Of a stretch of DNA of 64,000 bases, positions 1 through 8,787 are shown in pieces; position 1 is the first letter of the stretch, and each line of letters opens with the position of its first letter. The stretch lies in NCBI RefSeq assembly GCF_000230995.2, contig NC_019973.1, positions 2,308,001 to 2,372,000 of the forward strand. Direction: 5' to 3'. The notes below the pieces were generated by a model. That model searched no databases and had not been told where the DNA came from. It worked only from the letters and a program-made list of their open reading frames with translations. The DNA is from Mesorhizobium australicum WSM2073 (lineage in GTDB: Bacteria; Pseudomonadota; Alphaproteobacteria; Rhizobiales; Rhizobiaceae). A program made the translations under genes and the position numbers.

Positions 1-144
1 GCCGCGCCGCCCCTCAGCGCCTCGCAAGCAGGTGAGGGTGCCGCAGACACAGCGCTCTTGCGAAGGCGCCCGTCCCGGGAGCCACGTGCTCGTCCTTTGC
101 CCGAAGAGGGCGGCTCGACCGGCAAGGTCGTGCTGATGCCTTAG
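1..144 (+). CDS. possible 3' end of an oxidoreductase gene (partial)
   Basis: Frame 1 is open from the window edge to a TAG at 142-144 and ends with residues reading STGKVVLMP. Tails of the form GKVVL-x-P are typical of zinc-type alcohol dehydrogenase or quinone-oxidoreductase (MDR family) proteins. The preceding residues are arginine- and proline-rich and do not look like that family, so either a frameshift lies here or the match is chance. No other function is visible in the first 227 bases. Confidence 0.25.
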   Translation, partial: AAPPLSASQAGEGAADTALLRRRPSREPRARPLPEEGGSTGKVVLMP

Positions 145-227
145 TTCCCGAAGCTGCTCGTCGGCAGACTGCCACCTCAAAGGGCGGTCGTCGGTCCAGG
201 TCGGGTCGGCTCCGAATATCGAACGGC

Positions 228-749
228 TCAAATACCCGCGATCGCGAAAAGCCAGGCCAGGATGTCGAACAACAGAAGGACCAGCGCAATCTGCAATGCC
301 ACCCGAAGCCGCTGGATAATGCGCCAGTTGCTGACCATGTCCGCCTTGATGCGAAGGGCGAGCGCGCGCTGCATGGCCGACATGTTTGCTGGCCTGTCGC
401 CGTCGACATATTGATGGAGCAGCTCTTCTGGGTCGAAGCGGAACGTGTATTTGTGGTAGGGCCAAAGCAAGAAGACGATCAGCCCGCCGATGACGAACAG
501 CAGAACCACCGCGATCCAGTCCCAAAGCCCAAGCCCGTCGGAAAGCGCCCTTCCGCCAAGCAGCGAGTTGGCGAACGCAGTGGCGAAGATGAGGCTGCCA
601 GCGCGGGCGTTCATGTTCTCGACGAGGTTCTGCTGGTGATTGAGGCCTCTCACTGCCTCCTGATAAATGAAGGCAAGGCGGGGATCGCCGTCGGCAAGGT
701 CGCTCGCGACTGCTGTGTTGCTGTCTGCTCTATTGGCAGATTCGTTCAT
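228..749 (-). CDS. small membrane protein with three predicted TM segments (PycTM/SLATT-like layout)
   Basis: A 173-residue protein of unknown function. A polar N-terminus (about 1-45) with a YQEAVRGLNHQ stretch leads to a hydrophobic segment near residues 50-66, a second at about 76-96 (WDWIAVVLLF...), a charged cytosolic-looking middle (about 97-148) and a C-terminal hydrophobic segment (about 150-173). A short helical N-terminus followed by a TM hairpin resembles the membrane effector modules (SLATT, PycTM) used in nucleotide-second-messenger defence. No cyclase or other defence gene lies next to it, so that role is only a suggestion. The gene is followed (on the other strand) by a decayed gene. 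The ATG at 749 was chosen as the only start preceding the conserved-looking part. Confidence 0.7.
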   Translation of the reverse strand: MNESANRADSNTAVASDLADGDPRLAFIYQEAVRGLNHQQNLVENMNARAGSLIFATAFANSLLGGRALSDGLGLWDWIAVVLLFVIGGLIVFLLWPYHKYTFRFDPEELLHQYVDGDRPANMSAMQRALALRIKADMVSNWRIIQRLRVALQIALVLLLFDILAWLFAIAGI

Positions 750-814
750 AAGGGTGCTCTATAGCGCGCCAGTGCTGCGTCATCCTAACTCAAATCTCTT
801 GCCGCCAAAACGTT

Positions 815-1212
815 GGCCGTACAGGACAGCTCCTCGACTCTTCCACCGGCCTCCATTTATGGGCCGACTGTTTTTGACGGCACTCTGGCGGAGATCTTTG
901 ATCTCCAGGATCAGATCGCCTCAAACATAGTCGGCGCAATCACGCCGAAGATCGAGGAGGCTGAAATCGAACGTGCCAAGCGCAAACCGAGATCTTTGCG
1001 CTCGCAGCCAAACTACGCGAGCGCGATGCGTGTCGCGATGGCAAGTCATGCCTTGGCGGGACAGCTTTCTGAAGCGGAGAAGATGCGCGCCTGCGCGAAC
1101 TCGATCCCACATTGCGGCTTTCGGACCTCGCGGAGGTGCTGCCCCGTTTCAACGGGTGGAAGACCGCGACAACTATATCGAGGGCCTTCGGAAGGCGGAC
1201 TTGCCAGAATAG
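815..1212 (+). pseudogene. remnant of a class III adenylate cyclase with TPR tail
   Basis: Reading across frames recovers a familiar rhizobial adenylate-cyclase C-terminal region. TGQLLDSSTGLHLWAD starts near 820, a one-base slip at the run of T near 871 leads to FDGTLAEIFDLQDQIASN, and the frame continues to EIERAKRKP near 987. It then jumps directly to SAMRVAMASHALAGQLSEA, so most of the TPR region is deleted. A further slip near 1090 gives RLRELDPTLRLSDL, and another near 1150 gives the tail DNYIEGLRKADLPE, stopping at 1212. Three or more frameshifts plus an internal deletion, and no catalytic domain, make this a dead fragment. The family assignment is from memory of the conserved DLQDxxAxxVVGAIxPKxxxxEIERAxRKP stretch. 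Confidence 0.75.
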
Positions 1213-1426
1213 CGCAAAAGCCGGTCCGTCATGCCATGGCCGAAACTCGATGCTCAGATATCCGCTTTCGCGGTCACGCGCCGCTAGACAAGCCGGCAAT
1301 GGTTGGCGGGCTCGCTGCGAGCTTTCCCAGCCATTCCACAAGTCGCCATGGTTGGACCGCCATATCGGCGGGGCTGCCATCTGGCCCCGCCGGTCCGCCC
1401 TGATATATCCGGCTGCGATCCGTCAC

Positions 1427-2353
1427 ATGAGGGGCCTCGTGAAGTCATCCAGCCTGGCAGGCGCCGTTTCTCCCATGATCCCGGTGCTTGTCTGCGCGCT
1501 TGGCATCTTCCTGCTGTCGGGGATGGACGCGGCGATGAAGGTCCTGGTCCTTGCCGTCGGCGTCTACAACACGGTGCTGTGGCGCAGCATGCTCGCGACC
1601 GTGGTTGCCGGCGCCGGCTGGTCGGCGGGACCGCGCACGCTGCCCAAGCCTTCCGTGCTCAGGCTGCATGCGCTGCGTGCCGCGGTCGTCGGCTTTGTCC
1701 TGCTGTCCTTCTTCTGGGGGCTTGCCAGGCTGCCGCTGGCGGAGGCGATCGGGCTCAGTTTCGTGGCGCCGCTGTTCGCCCTGCTGCTGGCGGCGTTGCT
1801 GCTCGGCGAACGCATACAGCGTCAGGCGATCTGGGCTTCGCTGGCCGGCATTGCGGGCGTCGCAATCATCGTCGGCGGACAGTTCGGGCAGACAAGCCAT
1901 GCCAGGGATGCCTTGCTCGGCACGGCGGCGGTGCTGGTGTCGACAGGGTTCTATGCCTACAATTTGATCCTTGCGCGGCAGCAGGCGCTGGTGGCCAAGC
2001 CGATCGAGATCATGCTGTTCCAGAACCTTTGCGTGGCGGTCTTCCTTGGTCTCGCTGCACCCTGGCTGGCCATTGCCCTGCCGCGCGAGCTCTGGCTTCC
2101 GCTCGCCGGGGTGACGGCGCTGTCGCTCGCCGGCCAATTCCTGATGAGCTGGGCCTATGCGCGTGCCGAAGCGCAGTATCTGATTCCGACGGAATACTCC
2201 GCCTTCATCTGGGCGATCGCACTTGGCTGGTTTTTCTTCGACGAGGCGGTGACCTGGACCACGCTGGCGGGAGCGGGTCTCATCGTCACCAGTTGCCTGA
2301 TCGCGGCACGCTCAAATCCCAGGCTTGCCGAGCCGATCGAAGCCGCTCTCTGA
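1427..2353 (+). CDS. EamA/DMT-family permease
   Basis: A 308-residue polytopic membrane protein of the drug/metabolite transporter superfamily. About ten hydrophobic helices are visible, arranged as two EamA repeats. The first repeat contains LPLAEAIGLSFVAPLF and a following GERI motif; the second contains YARAEAQYLIPTEYSAF before a FFDEAVTWTTLAG segment, both typical of this family. Substrate is not predictable; relatives export amino acids, purines or metabolites. The open frame extends upstream to 1112, but that part is the pseudogene tail in another frame, so the ATG at 1427 (or 1475) is preferred. The gene stands alone, with 323 nt of non-coding DNA before the next gene. Confidence 0.85.
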   Translation: MRGLVKSSSLAGAVSPMIPVLVCALGIFLLSGMDAAMKVLVLAVGVYNTVLWRSMLATVVAGAGWSAGPRTLPKPSVLRLHALRAAVVGFVLLSFFWGLARLPLAEAIGLSFVAPLFALLLAALLLGERIQRQAIWASLAGIAGVAIIVGGQFGQTSHARDALLGTAAVLVSTGFYAYNLILARQQALVAKPIEIMLFQNLCVAVFLGLAAPWLAIALPRELWLPLAGVTALSLAGQFLMSWAYARAEAQYLIPTEYSAFIWAIALGWFFFDEAVTWTTLAGAGLIVTSCLIAARSNPRLAEPIEAAL

Positions 2354-2676
2354 TGGCCTAAGCTTCCCGCCCACCATGCGCCGAGGAGGGAGGCTGATGG
2401 GCTCGGAGGGGTAGCCGTCATCTAAGTAGATCATTCATCTAAGTAGATCCTTTGCAATTTCTAGTTTATACACCATTTTACTAAATATCTTTGCTTAAGC
2501 GCCGCTCTTTTCCCGGACAATAAGTATATGTCTTCCGAAAGATCGATGTTATGGTGGATTGTGTAATGATTCCCCGGAACGAAATCGTTCCTTTCAGCAT
2601 TGATCCGACGTGGCCATCCGGAAGTCCGTAAGCGAACGGTTCGAGGCGGCCATGCCTCACGAGGAGGATGTATCCG
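2354..2676. other. intergenic region upstream of the glycanase operon
   Basis: The region has no convincing gene. It is clearly AT-richer from about 2419 to 2575 than the flanking coding DNA. It holds a pair of tandem palindromes (2419-2449, listed separately), an AT-rich stretch after it (2455-2520) that could contain the promoter, and at 2661-2667 the Shine-Dalgarno GAGGAGG of the glycanase gene. A long minus-strand open frame covering this region overlaps the glycanase gene and has no recognisable content. Confidence 0.6.
2419..2449. promoter_or_regulatory. tandem palindromic operator candidate upstream of glycanase operon
   Basis: The 14-mer CATCTAAGTAGATC occurs twice, at 2419-2432 and 2436-2449, with a 17-bp period. 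Each copy contains the hyphenated palindrome ATCTA-AG-TAGAT. Two identical dyads in series about 230 bp upstream of the first gene look like a cooperative binding site for a dimeric regulator. Which regulator is unknown. Confidence 0.5.
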
Positions 2677-4158
2677 ATGAGCTTCTTCGTCAACGCCGTG
2701 GGTGTTCCTCTTCCCTATAGCGGTACGTCCAACCACTGGTTCTCGGCGCCTGGTGCCGGGCCGGACTTGTATGGCAGCGCGGGAAATGACTCGTTTTACG
2801 GAGCGGGCAATCTCAACGTCACCATGCATGGCGGCACGGGCGATGACATCTATTACCTCTATGGGGCGGGCAACAAGGTGGCCGAGGGCGCCGGGGCAGG
2901 CATCGACACGATCAGCACGTGGATGAGCTACAAGCTCCCCGCCAATGTCGAGAACCTCATCGTCACAAACCCCAACAACTACGCTTTCGGAAACGGCTTG
3001 GACAACATCATCACCGCCAAGGCTGGGCACCAGACGCTGGACGGCGGCGCGGGAAACGATGTTCTGATCGATGGCGGCGGTGGCTACGACACGTTCGTCA
3101 TCTCGAAAGGCAACGGCAGCGACCTGATCGCCAATTTCGCCGCCACCGACACCGTCCGCCTCAATGGCTATGGTTTCACGTCGTTCGATGCCGTTCACTC
3201 GAACCTGATCCAGGCGGGATCGAACGTGCTGCTGAACCTCGGATCCGGCGAGATCCTCGAGTTCAAGGACACGACCATCGACAAGCTGCAGCCCAACCAG
3301 TTCGAATTGCCGATCGACATGTCCGGCATGAAGCTGTCCTTCAGCGACGATTTCAACGCGCTCAATCTTCACAACGCTCAGGGCGGCACGTGGGATACCA
3401 ACTTCTCATGGGGAGCGCCGAACGGCAGCACATTGACCAGCAATGGCGAGCTGCAATGGTACATCGACGCCAATTACGGGCCGACGAGTTCCGTCCACCC
3501 GTTCAGCGTGAATAACGGCGTGCTCACCATCACCGCCGCGCAGGCGCCGGCCGACATCAAGCCCCTGATCAACAACTACGAATACACGTCAGGTATCCTC
3601 AATACGCACAGCACCTTCTCACAAACCTACGGCTATTTCGAAATGCGCGCCGACCTGCCCGAGAACGCCGGCGCCTGGCCCGCCTTCTGGCTGCTGCCGG
3701 CAGACGGCTCGTGGCCGCCGGAACTGGATGTGGTGGAAACGCGCGGGCAGGACCCGAACTCGTTGATCATGACGGCGCATTCGAATGAAACGGGAACTCA
3801 CACCAAGGTGACGTCGACGGTAAACACCATGGATACCGCCGGCTTCCACACCTATGGGCTGCTGTGGACGCCGGACAAGCTCGTCTGGACTTATGACGGT
3901 GTCCAGGTCGCGGAAGCGGCGACGCCATCCGATATGCACAAGCCCATGTACATGCTGGCCGATCTCGCGGTCGGCGGTCTTGCCGGCGCGCCTCCCGATC
4001 ATCTGGCGACGCCTGCCGAGATGAAGATCGACTATATCCGCGCCTATACGCTGGACAACGCGCCGGCGAGCGCTTTGCACACCACCACCAGCACCGCCAC
4101 GCATAGCATCGCCAGCAGCACGCTGCACGGCGGTTCCGAATTCGGGGGCCACGCGTAA
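2677..4158 (+). CDS. secreted glycoside hydrolase family 16 glycanase with RTX-like repeats
   Basis: A 493-residue protein without a Sec signal peptide. The N-terminal half carries glycine/aspartate-rich RTX-like repeats (GSAGND near residue 31, GGTGDD near 53, GGAGND near 124). The C-terminal half is a GH16 domain with the catalytic motif ELDVVE, placing the nucleophile at E349 and the acid/base at E354. Known relatives are the rhizobial ExsH/PlyA glycanases, which cleave beta-glycosidic bonds in acidic exopolysaccharide and leave the cell through the PrsD-PrsE type I system. The next two genes encode such an exporter, which strongly supports that route. The ATG at 2677 is chosen because GAGGAGG lies 9 nt upstream; the ATG at 2668 abuts it directly. 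The C-terminus is rich in Thr, Ser and His. Confidence 0.9.
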   Translation: MSFFVNAVGVPLPYSGTSNHWFSAPGAGPDLYGSAGNDSFYGAGNLNVTMHGGTGDDIYYLYGAGNKVAEGAGAGIDTISTWMSYKLPANVENLIVTNPNNYAFGNGLDNIITAKAGHQTLDGGAGNDVLIDGGGGYDTFVISKGNGSDLIANFAATDTVRLNGYGFTSFDAVHSNLIQAGSNVLLNLGSGEILEFKDTTIDKLQPNQFELPIDMSGMKLSFSDDFNALNLHNAQGGTWDTNFSWGAPNGSTLTSNGELQWYIDANYGPTSSVHPFSVNNGVLTITAAQAPADIKPLINNYEYTSGILNTHSTFSQTYGYFEMRADLPENAGAWPAFWLLPADGSWPPELDVVETRGQDPNSLIMTAHSNETGTHTKVTSTVNTMDTAGFHTYGLLWTPDKLVWTYDGVQVAEAATPSDMHKPMYMLADLAVGGLAGAPPDHLATPAEMKIDYIRAYTLDNAPASALHTTTSTATHSIASSTLHGGSEFGGHA

Positions 4159-4192
4159 GGGCCGGGATCATGCAGCGGCGGGAAATGCGGAA

Positions 4193-5929
4193 ATGACTGG
4201 ACCGTCCGGCCTGCGTCCGGTCTTCCTGCGCGCTATCGCCGATGTCGGCGTCTTCTCGCTGCTGATCAACATTCTGCTGTTGGTGATTCCGCTCTACCTG
4301 CTGCAGGTGTATGACCGCGTGCTGCCGTCCTCCAGCGTCGAGACGCTTGTCTATCTGTCAGCTATCGCGGTGCTCGCGCTCGCCTTCCTCGGGCTGCTGG
4401 ACGCGATCCGCGCCGTCTACACGCAGCGCGTCGCGGCGACCGTCGACCGCAAGCTGGGTGCCAGCACCTTCGCCGTTTCGCTCGGCGCGAGATATGCCGG
4501 CGGCCTGTCGCCGCTGCGCGATCTCGCTTCGGTCTGCGCCTTCATCAGGTCACGCGGCGTGGCGGTGCTGTTCGACCTGCCTTTCGCCCCTGTCTTCCTC
4601 GCCTTGCTCTATCTCATCCATCCGGTGCTGTTCTGGGTGACGGTCGCCGGCGCGGTGCTTCTGCTATTCCTCGTCGTGGCCAACCAGCTTGCGATCGGCA
4701 GGAACGATGCCTTGTCCGCGGAGCGTTCGGCGTTGGCCAGCCAGGCGGAACAGGCCTTTGCCCGCAATGCCGAGACGCTGCGCGCCATGGGCATGGTGCG
4801 GAATGCCTCGCTGGTCTGGGGACGGCACGTGGCGGCGGCGCTCACTTTCCATGACCGTTCCTCGAGCGCCAACGCGATCTTCAGCGGCGCCTCGCGGGCG
4901 CTGCGCATGATGCTGCAACTGGCGATCCTCGGCGCCGGCGCATGGCTGGTGCTGCAGGGGCAGATGACGGCTGGCATGATCTTCGCCTCCTCGCTGGTGT
5001 CGTCGCGCGCGCTGCAGCCGCTCGACCAGCTGATCGGCGCCTGGCGGCAGATCGCCGACGCGCGGCGGGCGTGGACGCGGCTGGAAAAAGCGCTCGCAAT
5101 GCGTCCGACGGAGCCGCGAAAACTGATCCTGCCCGATCCGGCCGGCGCGATTTCCGTGCAGGACGTCTTCTTCATGGCGCCGAACGCCCAACCCGGCACG
5201 GAACCCATCCTCAAGCGGCTCAACTTTGCGATCGGCGCGGGCGAAGCGCTGGCCGTCGTCGGCCCGAGCGGGGCCGGCAAATCGACACTGGCGCGGTTGC
5301 TCGTGGGGGCCGCCCAACCGACCGGCGGCTCAATCAGGATCGACGGCGCCGACCTCAGGACCTGGGACGAGAGCCAGCTTGGAAAGCATGTCGGCTACCT
5401 TGCGCAGGAGGTTGAGCTCTTTCCTGGATCGATCGCGCAAAACGTCGCCCGCTTCGACCCGCAAGCGGACGACGCCGCAATCGTCGAGGCGGCAAGGCGC
5501 GCCCAGGTGCACGAGCTGATCCTGGCGCAGCGCGACGGCTACCAGACCATGATCGGCCCGTCGGACAGGGCGCTGTCGGGGGGCGAGCGCCAGCGAATCG
5601 GCCTGGCGCGCGCCTTCTACGGCAATCCGCGGCTCCTGGTGCTCGACGAGCCCAGCTCCCATCTCGACGGCAGCGGCGAGGCCGCGCTCGAGGCGGTGCT
5701 TTCGGCCGCGCGGGCGGCGGGCGTCACGGTGATCGTGATCACCCATCGCCCTTCGATCGCCGCCGCTTGCGACCGCGTGATGCTTTTGCGCGGCGGCATG
5801 GTCGAAGCCTTCGGCCCTGCCGACGAGGTGCTGCGGCGCTCGGTCATCGGCAAGGCCCCCCAGCAGAGCACGGTGGTGACCGGGTCATTCGTCCCGACAA
5901 TCCGCGCGGGTGGCAGTTTCGGATCGTGA
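4193..5929 (+). CDS. type I secretion ABC transporter (PrtD/PrsD type)
   Basis: A 578-residue fused permease-ATPase. Transmembrane helices occupy about residues 1-280. The nucleotide-binding domain follows: Walker A GPSGAGKST near 357, signature LSGGERQR near 460, Walker B LLVLDEPSSHLD near 481, and a switch histidine in VITHRPS near 520. It lacks the N-terminal C39-like domain of HlyB, as is usual for the PrtD/AprD/PrsD group that exports RTX-type proteases and glycanases. It starts 34 nt after the glycanase gene and is followed after 1 nt by the membrane-fusion gene, so the three are very likely one operon. The inferred substrate is the preceding GH16 enzyme. Confidence 0.93.
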   Translation: MTGPSGLRPVFLRAIADVGVFSLLINILLLVIPLYLLQVYDRVLPSSSVETLVYLSAIAVLALAFLGLLDAIRAVYTQRVAATVDRKLGASTFAVSLGARYAGGLSPLRDLASVCAFIRSRGVAVLFDLPFAPVFLALLYLIHPVLFWVTVAGAVLLLFLVVANQLAIGRNDALSAERSALASQAEQAFARNAETLRAMGMVRNASLVWGRHVAAALTFHDRSSSANAIFSGASRALRMMLQLAILGAGAWLVLQGQMTAGMIFASSLVSSRALQPLDQLIGAWRQIADARRAWTRLEKALAMRPTEPRKLILPDPAGAISVQDVFFMAPNAQPGTEPILKRLNFAIGAGEALAVVGPSGAGKSTLARLLVGAAQPTGGSIRIDGADLRTWDESQLGKHVGYLAQEVELFPGSIAQNVARFDPQADDAAIVEAARRAQVHELILAQRDGYQTMIGPSDRALSGGERQRIGLARAFYGNPRLLVLDEPSSHLDGSGEAALEAVLSAARAAGVTVIVITHRPSIAAACDRVMLLRGGMVEAFGPADEVLRRSVIGKAPQQSTVVTGSFVPTIRAGGSFGS

Positions 5930-5930
5930 G

Positions 5931-7250
5931 ATGACGACACAGAGCCTCGCCTGGGATAGCCAGCCGCGCACCGACATAAGACGCGTGGCCCTCACCGGCT
6001 ACGTCGCCATAGCGGTGCTGGCGGGCGGCTTCGGCTATTGGGCCGTCAGCGCTCCCTTGTCGGGAGCGGTGATCACGCAAGGCACGATCTCGGCGACCGG
6101 CGGAAACATCCGCATCCAGCATCGCGAGGGCGGGATCATCAGGGAATTACCGGTCCATGAAGGCGATCGCGTGCAACAGGGCCAGGACCTGGTCGTGCTG
6201 GACCCAACGGCCGCGCAGGCCGAGCTCAACCGGCTGGTGAGGCAGTCGATCGCGCTCAGGGCAAGTGCGGCGCGGCTGGAGGCGGAACGCGACGGATTGG
6301 ACAGGATGGCGCCCATCACCGAAGCGGCGCCGGCACCTTTCCAGCACGATTTCGAGATCCTGGTTCGCGAACAGCAAAAGGAATTCGACGCCAGGCTGGC
6401 CCGGTTCCGGTCGGAAAAATCGATCCTGGCACAACGCGTCGCCATGCATCGGCAGTCGGTGGTGGGGTTGCAGGCCCAGCAACAGGCCATTCAGCAACAA
6501 GCCGACGTCGTGAAGAACGAACTCGGCATCAAGACCGGCCTGCTGGACAAGGGCCTCACCAATCGCACCGAGTACTCCCAGCTATTGCGCAGCGAGGCCG
6601 ATCTCGTCGGGCAGGCCGGGGCGTTGGAGGCCAATCTGGCGACGGCCAACACCCAGATCGTCGAGGCCCAGGAGCAGATCGAGCGCCAGACCACGCAACG
6701 CGTCGAAGAGGCGCTGACGAAGCTGGACGACGTTCGCTCCAATCTGGCCGATGTCGAGGAGCAGACCAGGGCGGCGGAGGCGGTGCTGCGGCGCACGACG
6801 ATCAAGGCGCCGGAGGCAGGCATCGTGGTGTCGTCGGCCTATAATTCCAAGGGAAGCGTGATCGCCCCAGGCGAAAAGATCATGGAGATCCTGCCCACGG
6901 CATCGGGCCTCGTCGTCGATGCAAGGCTGCGGCCGAAAGACCTCGATCAGGTCCGTGTCGGCCAGCCGGCGAAGCTGCGGCTGTCGGCCTTGAATGCGCG
7001 GCTCACTCCCGAGGTCTCAGCCACGGTGGCGCAAATCTCAGCGGACCGGCTCGTCGACGAGGCAACGCATGAGCCCTATTTCCGAGCCAAGCTGAGGATC
7101 GCGGCCGACCTGCCGCCCGGCGTAAAGCCCGATCAGCTTTATCCCGGAACGCCAGTCGAGGCGTTCATCAACACCGGTGATCGGACTTTCCTGGAGTATC
7201 TGGCACGGCCGATGCTCGATTCCTTCGCCCGCGCCTTCACCGAGCGGTAG
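5931..7250 (+). CDS. HlyD-family periplasmic adaptor (PrsE/PrtE type) of the type I exporter
   Basis: A 439-residue membrane-fusion protein. It has a short cytoplasmic N-terminus, one TM helix at about residues 23-45, a biotinyl-lipoyl-like half-domain (IQHREGGIIRELPVHEGDRVQQGQ, about 63-88), and a long alpha-helical coiled-coil region (about 100-280). The returning lipoyl half contains IKAPEAGIVV, followed by a beta-barrel tail. It would link the inner-membrane ABC protein to a TolC-like outer-membrane channel, which is not encoded here. An in-frame GTG lies at 5910, inside the previous gene, but the ATG at 5931 is preferred. It is the last gene of the glycanase-export operon. Confidence 0.92.
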   Translation: MTTQSLAWDSQPRTDIRRVALTGYVAIAVLAGGFGYWAVSAPLSGAVITQGTISATGGNIRIQHREGGIIRELPVHEGDRVQQGQDLVVLDPTAAQAELNRLVRQSIALRASAARLEAERDGLDRMAPITEAAPAPFQHDFEILVREQQKEFDARLARFRSEKSILAQRVAMHRQSVVGLQAQQQAIQQQADVVKNELGIKTGLLDKGLTNRTEYSQLLRSEADLVGQAGALEANLATANTQIVEAQEQIERQTTQRVEEALTKLDDVRSNLADVEEQTRAAEAVLRRTTIKAPEAGIVVSSAYNSKGSVIAPGEKIMEILPTASGLVVDARLRPKDLDQVRVGQPAKLRLSALNARLTPEVSATVAQISADRLVDEATHEPYFRAKLRIAADLPPGVKPDQLYPGTPVEAFINTGDRTFLEYLARPMLDSFARAFTER

Positions 7251-7317
7251 AGCTCGCGGTCCGCGCAGTATATTGGCCGCCGTCGAGGGCCGCCGGACCG
7301 AAACCAGGCATATGCCG

Positions 7318-8628
7318 TCAGCGCACCATCTCGCGGTGGCCGCTGGGCAGGCGGGTGGCGATCAGCTTATCGATGCGGCGGCCATCGAGGTCGACGACCT
7401 CGAAACGCCAGCCCTGCGCGTCGACACATTCGCCGGTCGCCGGCAGATGGTGCATGTGCGACAGCACGTAGCCGGCGACGGTCTCGTAGTCGCGGTTCTC
7501 CGGCAGGTCGATGCCGAGCACCTCGGCCATCTCGTCGGCCTGCATGTAGCCGGCGAGAAGCCATGAGCCGTCGTCGCGCTGGACGGCGTTTTCTTCCTCG
7601 CCGGCCTCAAGATCCGAGCGGAAGACGCCGGTGATGGCTTCTAGGATGTCGGCGGGGGTGACGATGCCTTCGAAGTGGCCGTATTCGTCATGCACCAGCG
7701 CCATCGGCACGTCGCTCTCCTTCAGCTTCTGCAACACATCAAGCGCATCGGCCTGATCGTGCACGATCGGTGCCGCGCGCACATATTTGCGCGGGTCGAG
7801 CGCGCGGCCGCCGAGCAGAGCGGCCAGCACGTCGCGCGTCTGGATGACGCCGATCATGGCGTCCACCCCGCCGTCGCCGGCGGGCAGGCGCGAATGCTGG
7901 GTGTCCATCAGAAGCTTGCGGATCGTGGCGTCATCGGACTGCAGGTTGATCCAGTCGACATCGGTGCGCGGTGACATGACGGCGCGCACGGCGCGGTCGC
8001 CAAGCCGCATGACGCCGGCGATCATGCGCCGCTCGTCGGATTCGATAGTGCCGTGATGCTCGGCCTCGGCGACCAGCATCTTGATCTCCTCATCAGTGAC
8101 CTTTTCCTCGCTTTCGCCGCGCTGGCCGAGCAGCCAGAGCACGGCACGGCCCGAAATATCGAGCAGGAAGACCAGAGGGGCCGAGATGGTGGCCAGGATG
8201 GTCATTGCCGGCGCCGCCCGTGCCGCGACCCGCTCGGGATCGCGCAACGCGATCTGCTTGGGCACGAGTTCGCCGATGATCAGCGAGGCATAGGTGATGA
8301 TGGCCACGACGATGCCGACGCCGAGCGGATCGGCTATGTTCTCGCGGATGCCTGCCGTAGCCAGATATTGCGCCAGCCTCTGGCCGAGCGTGGCGCCGGA
8401 AAAGGCACCCGAGAGCACGCCGACCAGCGTGATGCCGATCTGCACGGAGGACAGGAATTTGCCGGGATTGGAGCCAAGCGCCAAAGCGCGGCCGGCACCC
8501 TTGACGTTGCGGTCGATCATCGCCTTCAGGCGAGCCGGCCGCGATGAGACGATGGCGAGTTCGGACATCGACAGAAGGCCGTTCACGCAGATGAGGACGA
8601 CCACGGTGGCGATTTCAACGTATAGCAT
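7318..8628 (-). CDS. CNNM/CorC-type membrane protein with CBS pair (hemolysin-like)
   Basis: 436 residues in the order DUF21/CNNM transmembrane domain (about 1-190, including the family stretch ELVPKQIALRDPERVA), CBS domain pair (about 205-335, with VMSPRTDVDWI and the DEYGHFEGIVTPADILE segment) and a C-terminal CorC_HlyC domain (about 350-430). Family members are implicated in magnesium or cobalt efflux and membrane integrity; 'hemolysin' is a historic label. The gene is transcribed alone, convergent with the exporter operon. No odd features. Confidence 0.92.
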   Translation of the reverse strand: MLYVEIATVVVLICVNGLLSMSELAIVSSRPARLKAMIDRNVKGAGRALALGSNPGKFLSSVQIGITLVGVLSGAFSGATLGQRLAQYLATAGIRENIADPLGVGIVVAIITYASLIIGELVPKQIALRDPERVAARAAPAMTILATISAPLVFLLDISGRAVLWLLGQRGESEEKVTDEEIKMLVAEAEHHGTIESDERRMIAGVMRLGDRAVRAVMSPRTDVDWINLQSDDATIRKLLMDTQHSRLPAGDGGVDAMIGVIQTRDVLAALLGGRALDPRKYVRAAPIVHDQADALDVLQKLKESDVPMALVHDEYGHFEGIVTPADILEAITGVFRSDLEAGEEENAVQRDDGSWLLAGYMQADEMAEVLGIDLPENRDYETVAGYVLSHMHHLPATGECVDAQGWRFEVVDLDGRRIDKLIATRLPSGHREMVR

Positions 8629-8787
8629 GAGGGCTCAATAGCATTGCCGCACGGCTTTCGAAAATAGTCGGCGGCCATTTTAGAAAGATGACAGCGGATG
8701 CGGGTGGATCAGACAGCATCCCAGGGCGGCGCGCCTTCGAGAAGGGGCCGTTCGGCAAGATCGTCATCGCGACGACCTGACCTGCCG

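Noticed and set aside
2461..3372. 303-codon minus-strand frame over the glycanase gene
   Set aside because: Shadow of the GH16 gene.
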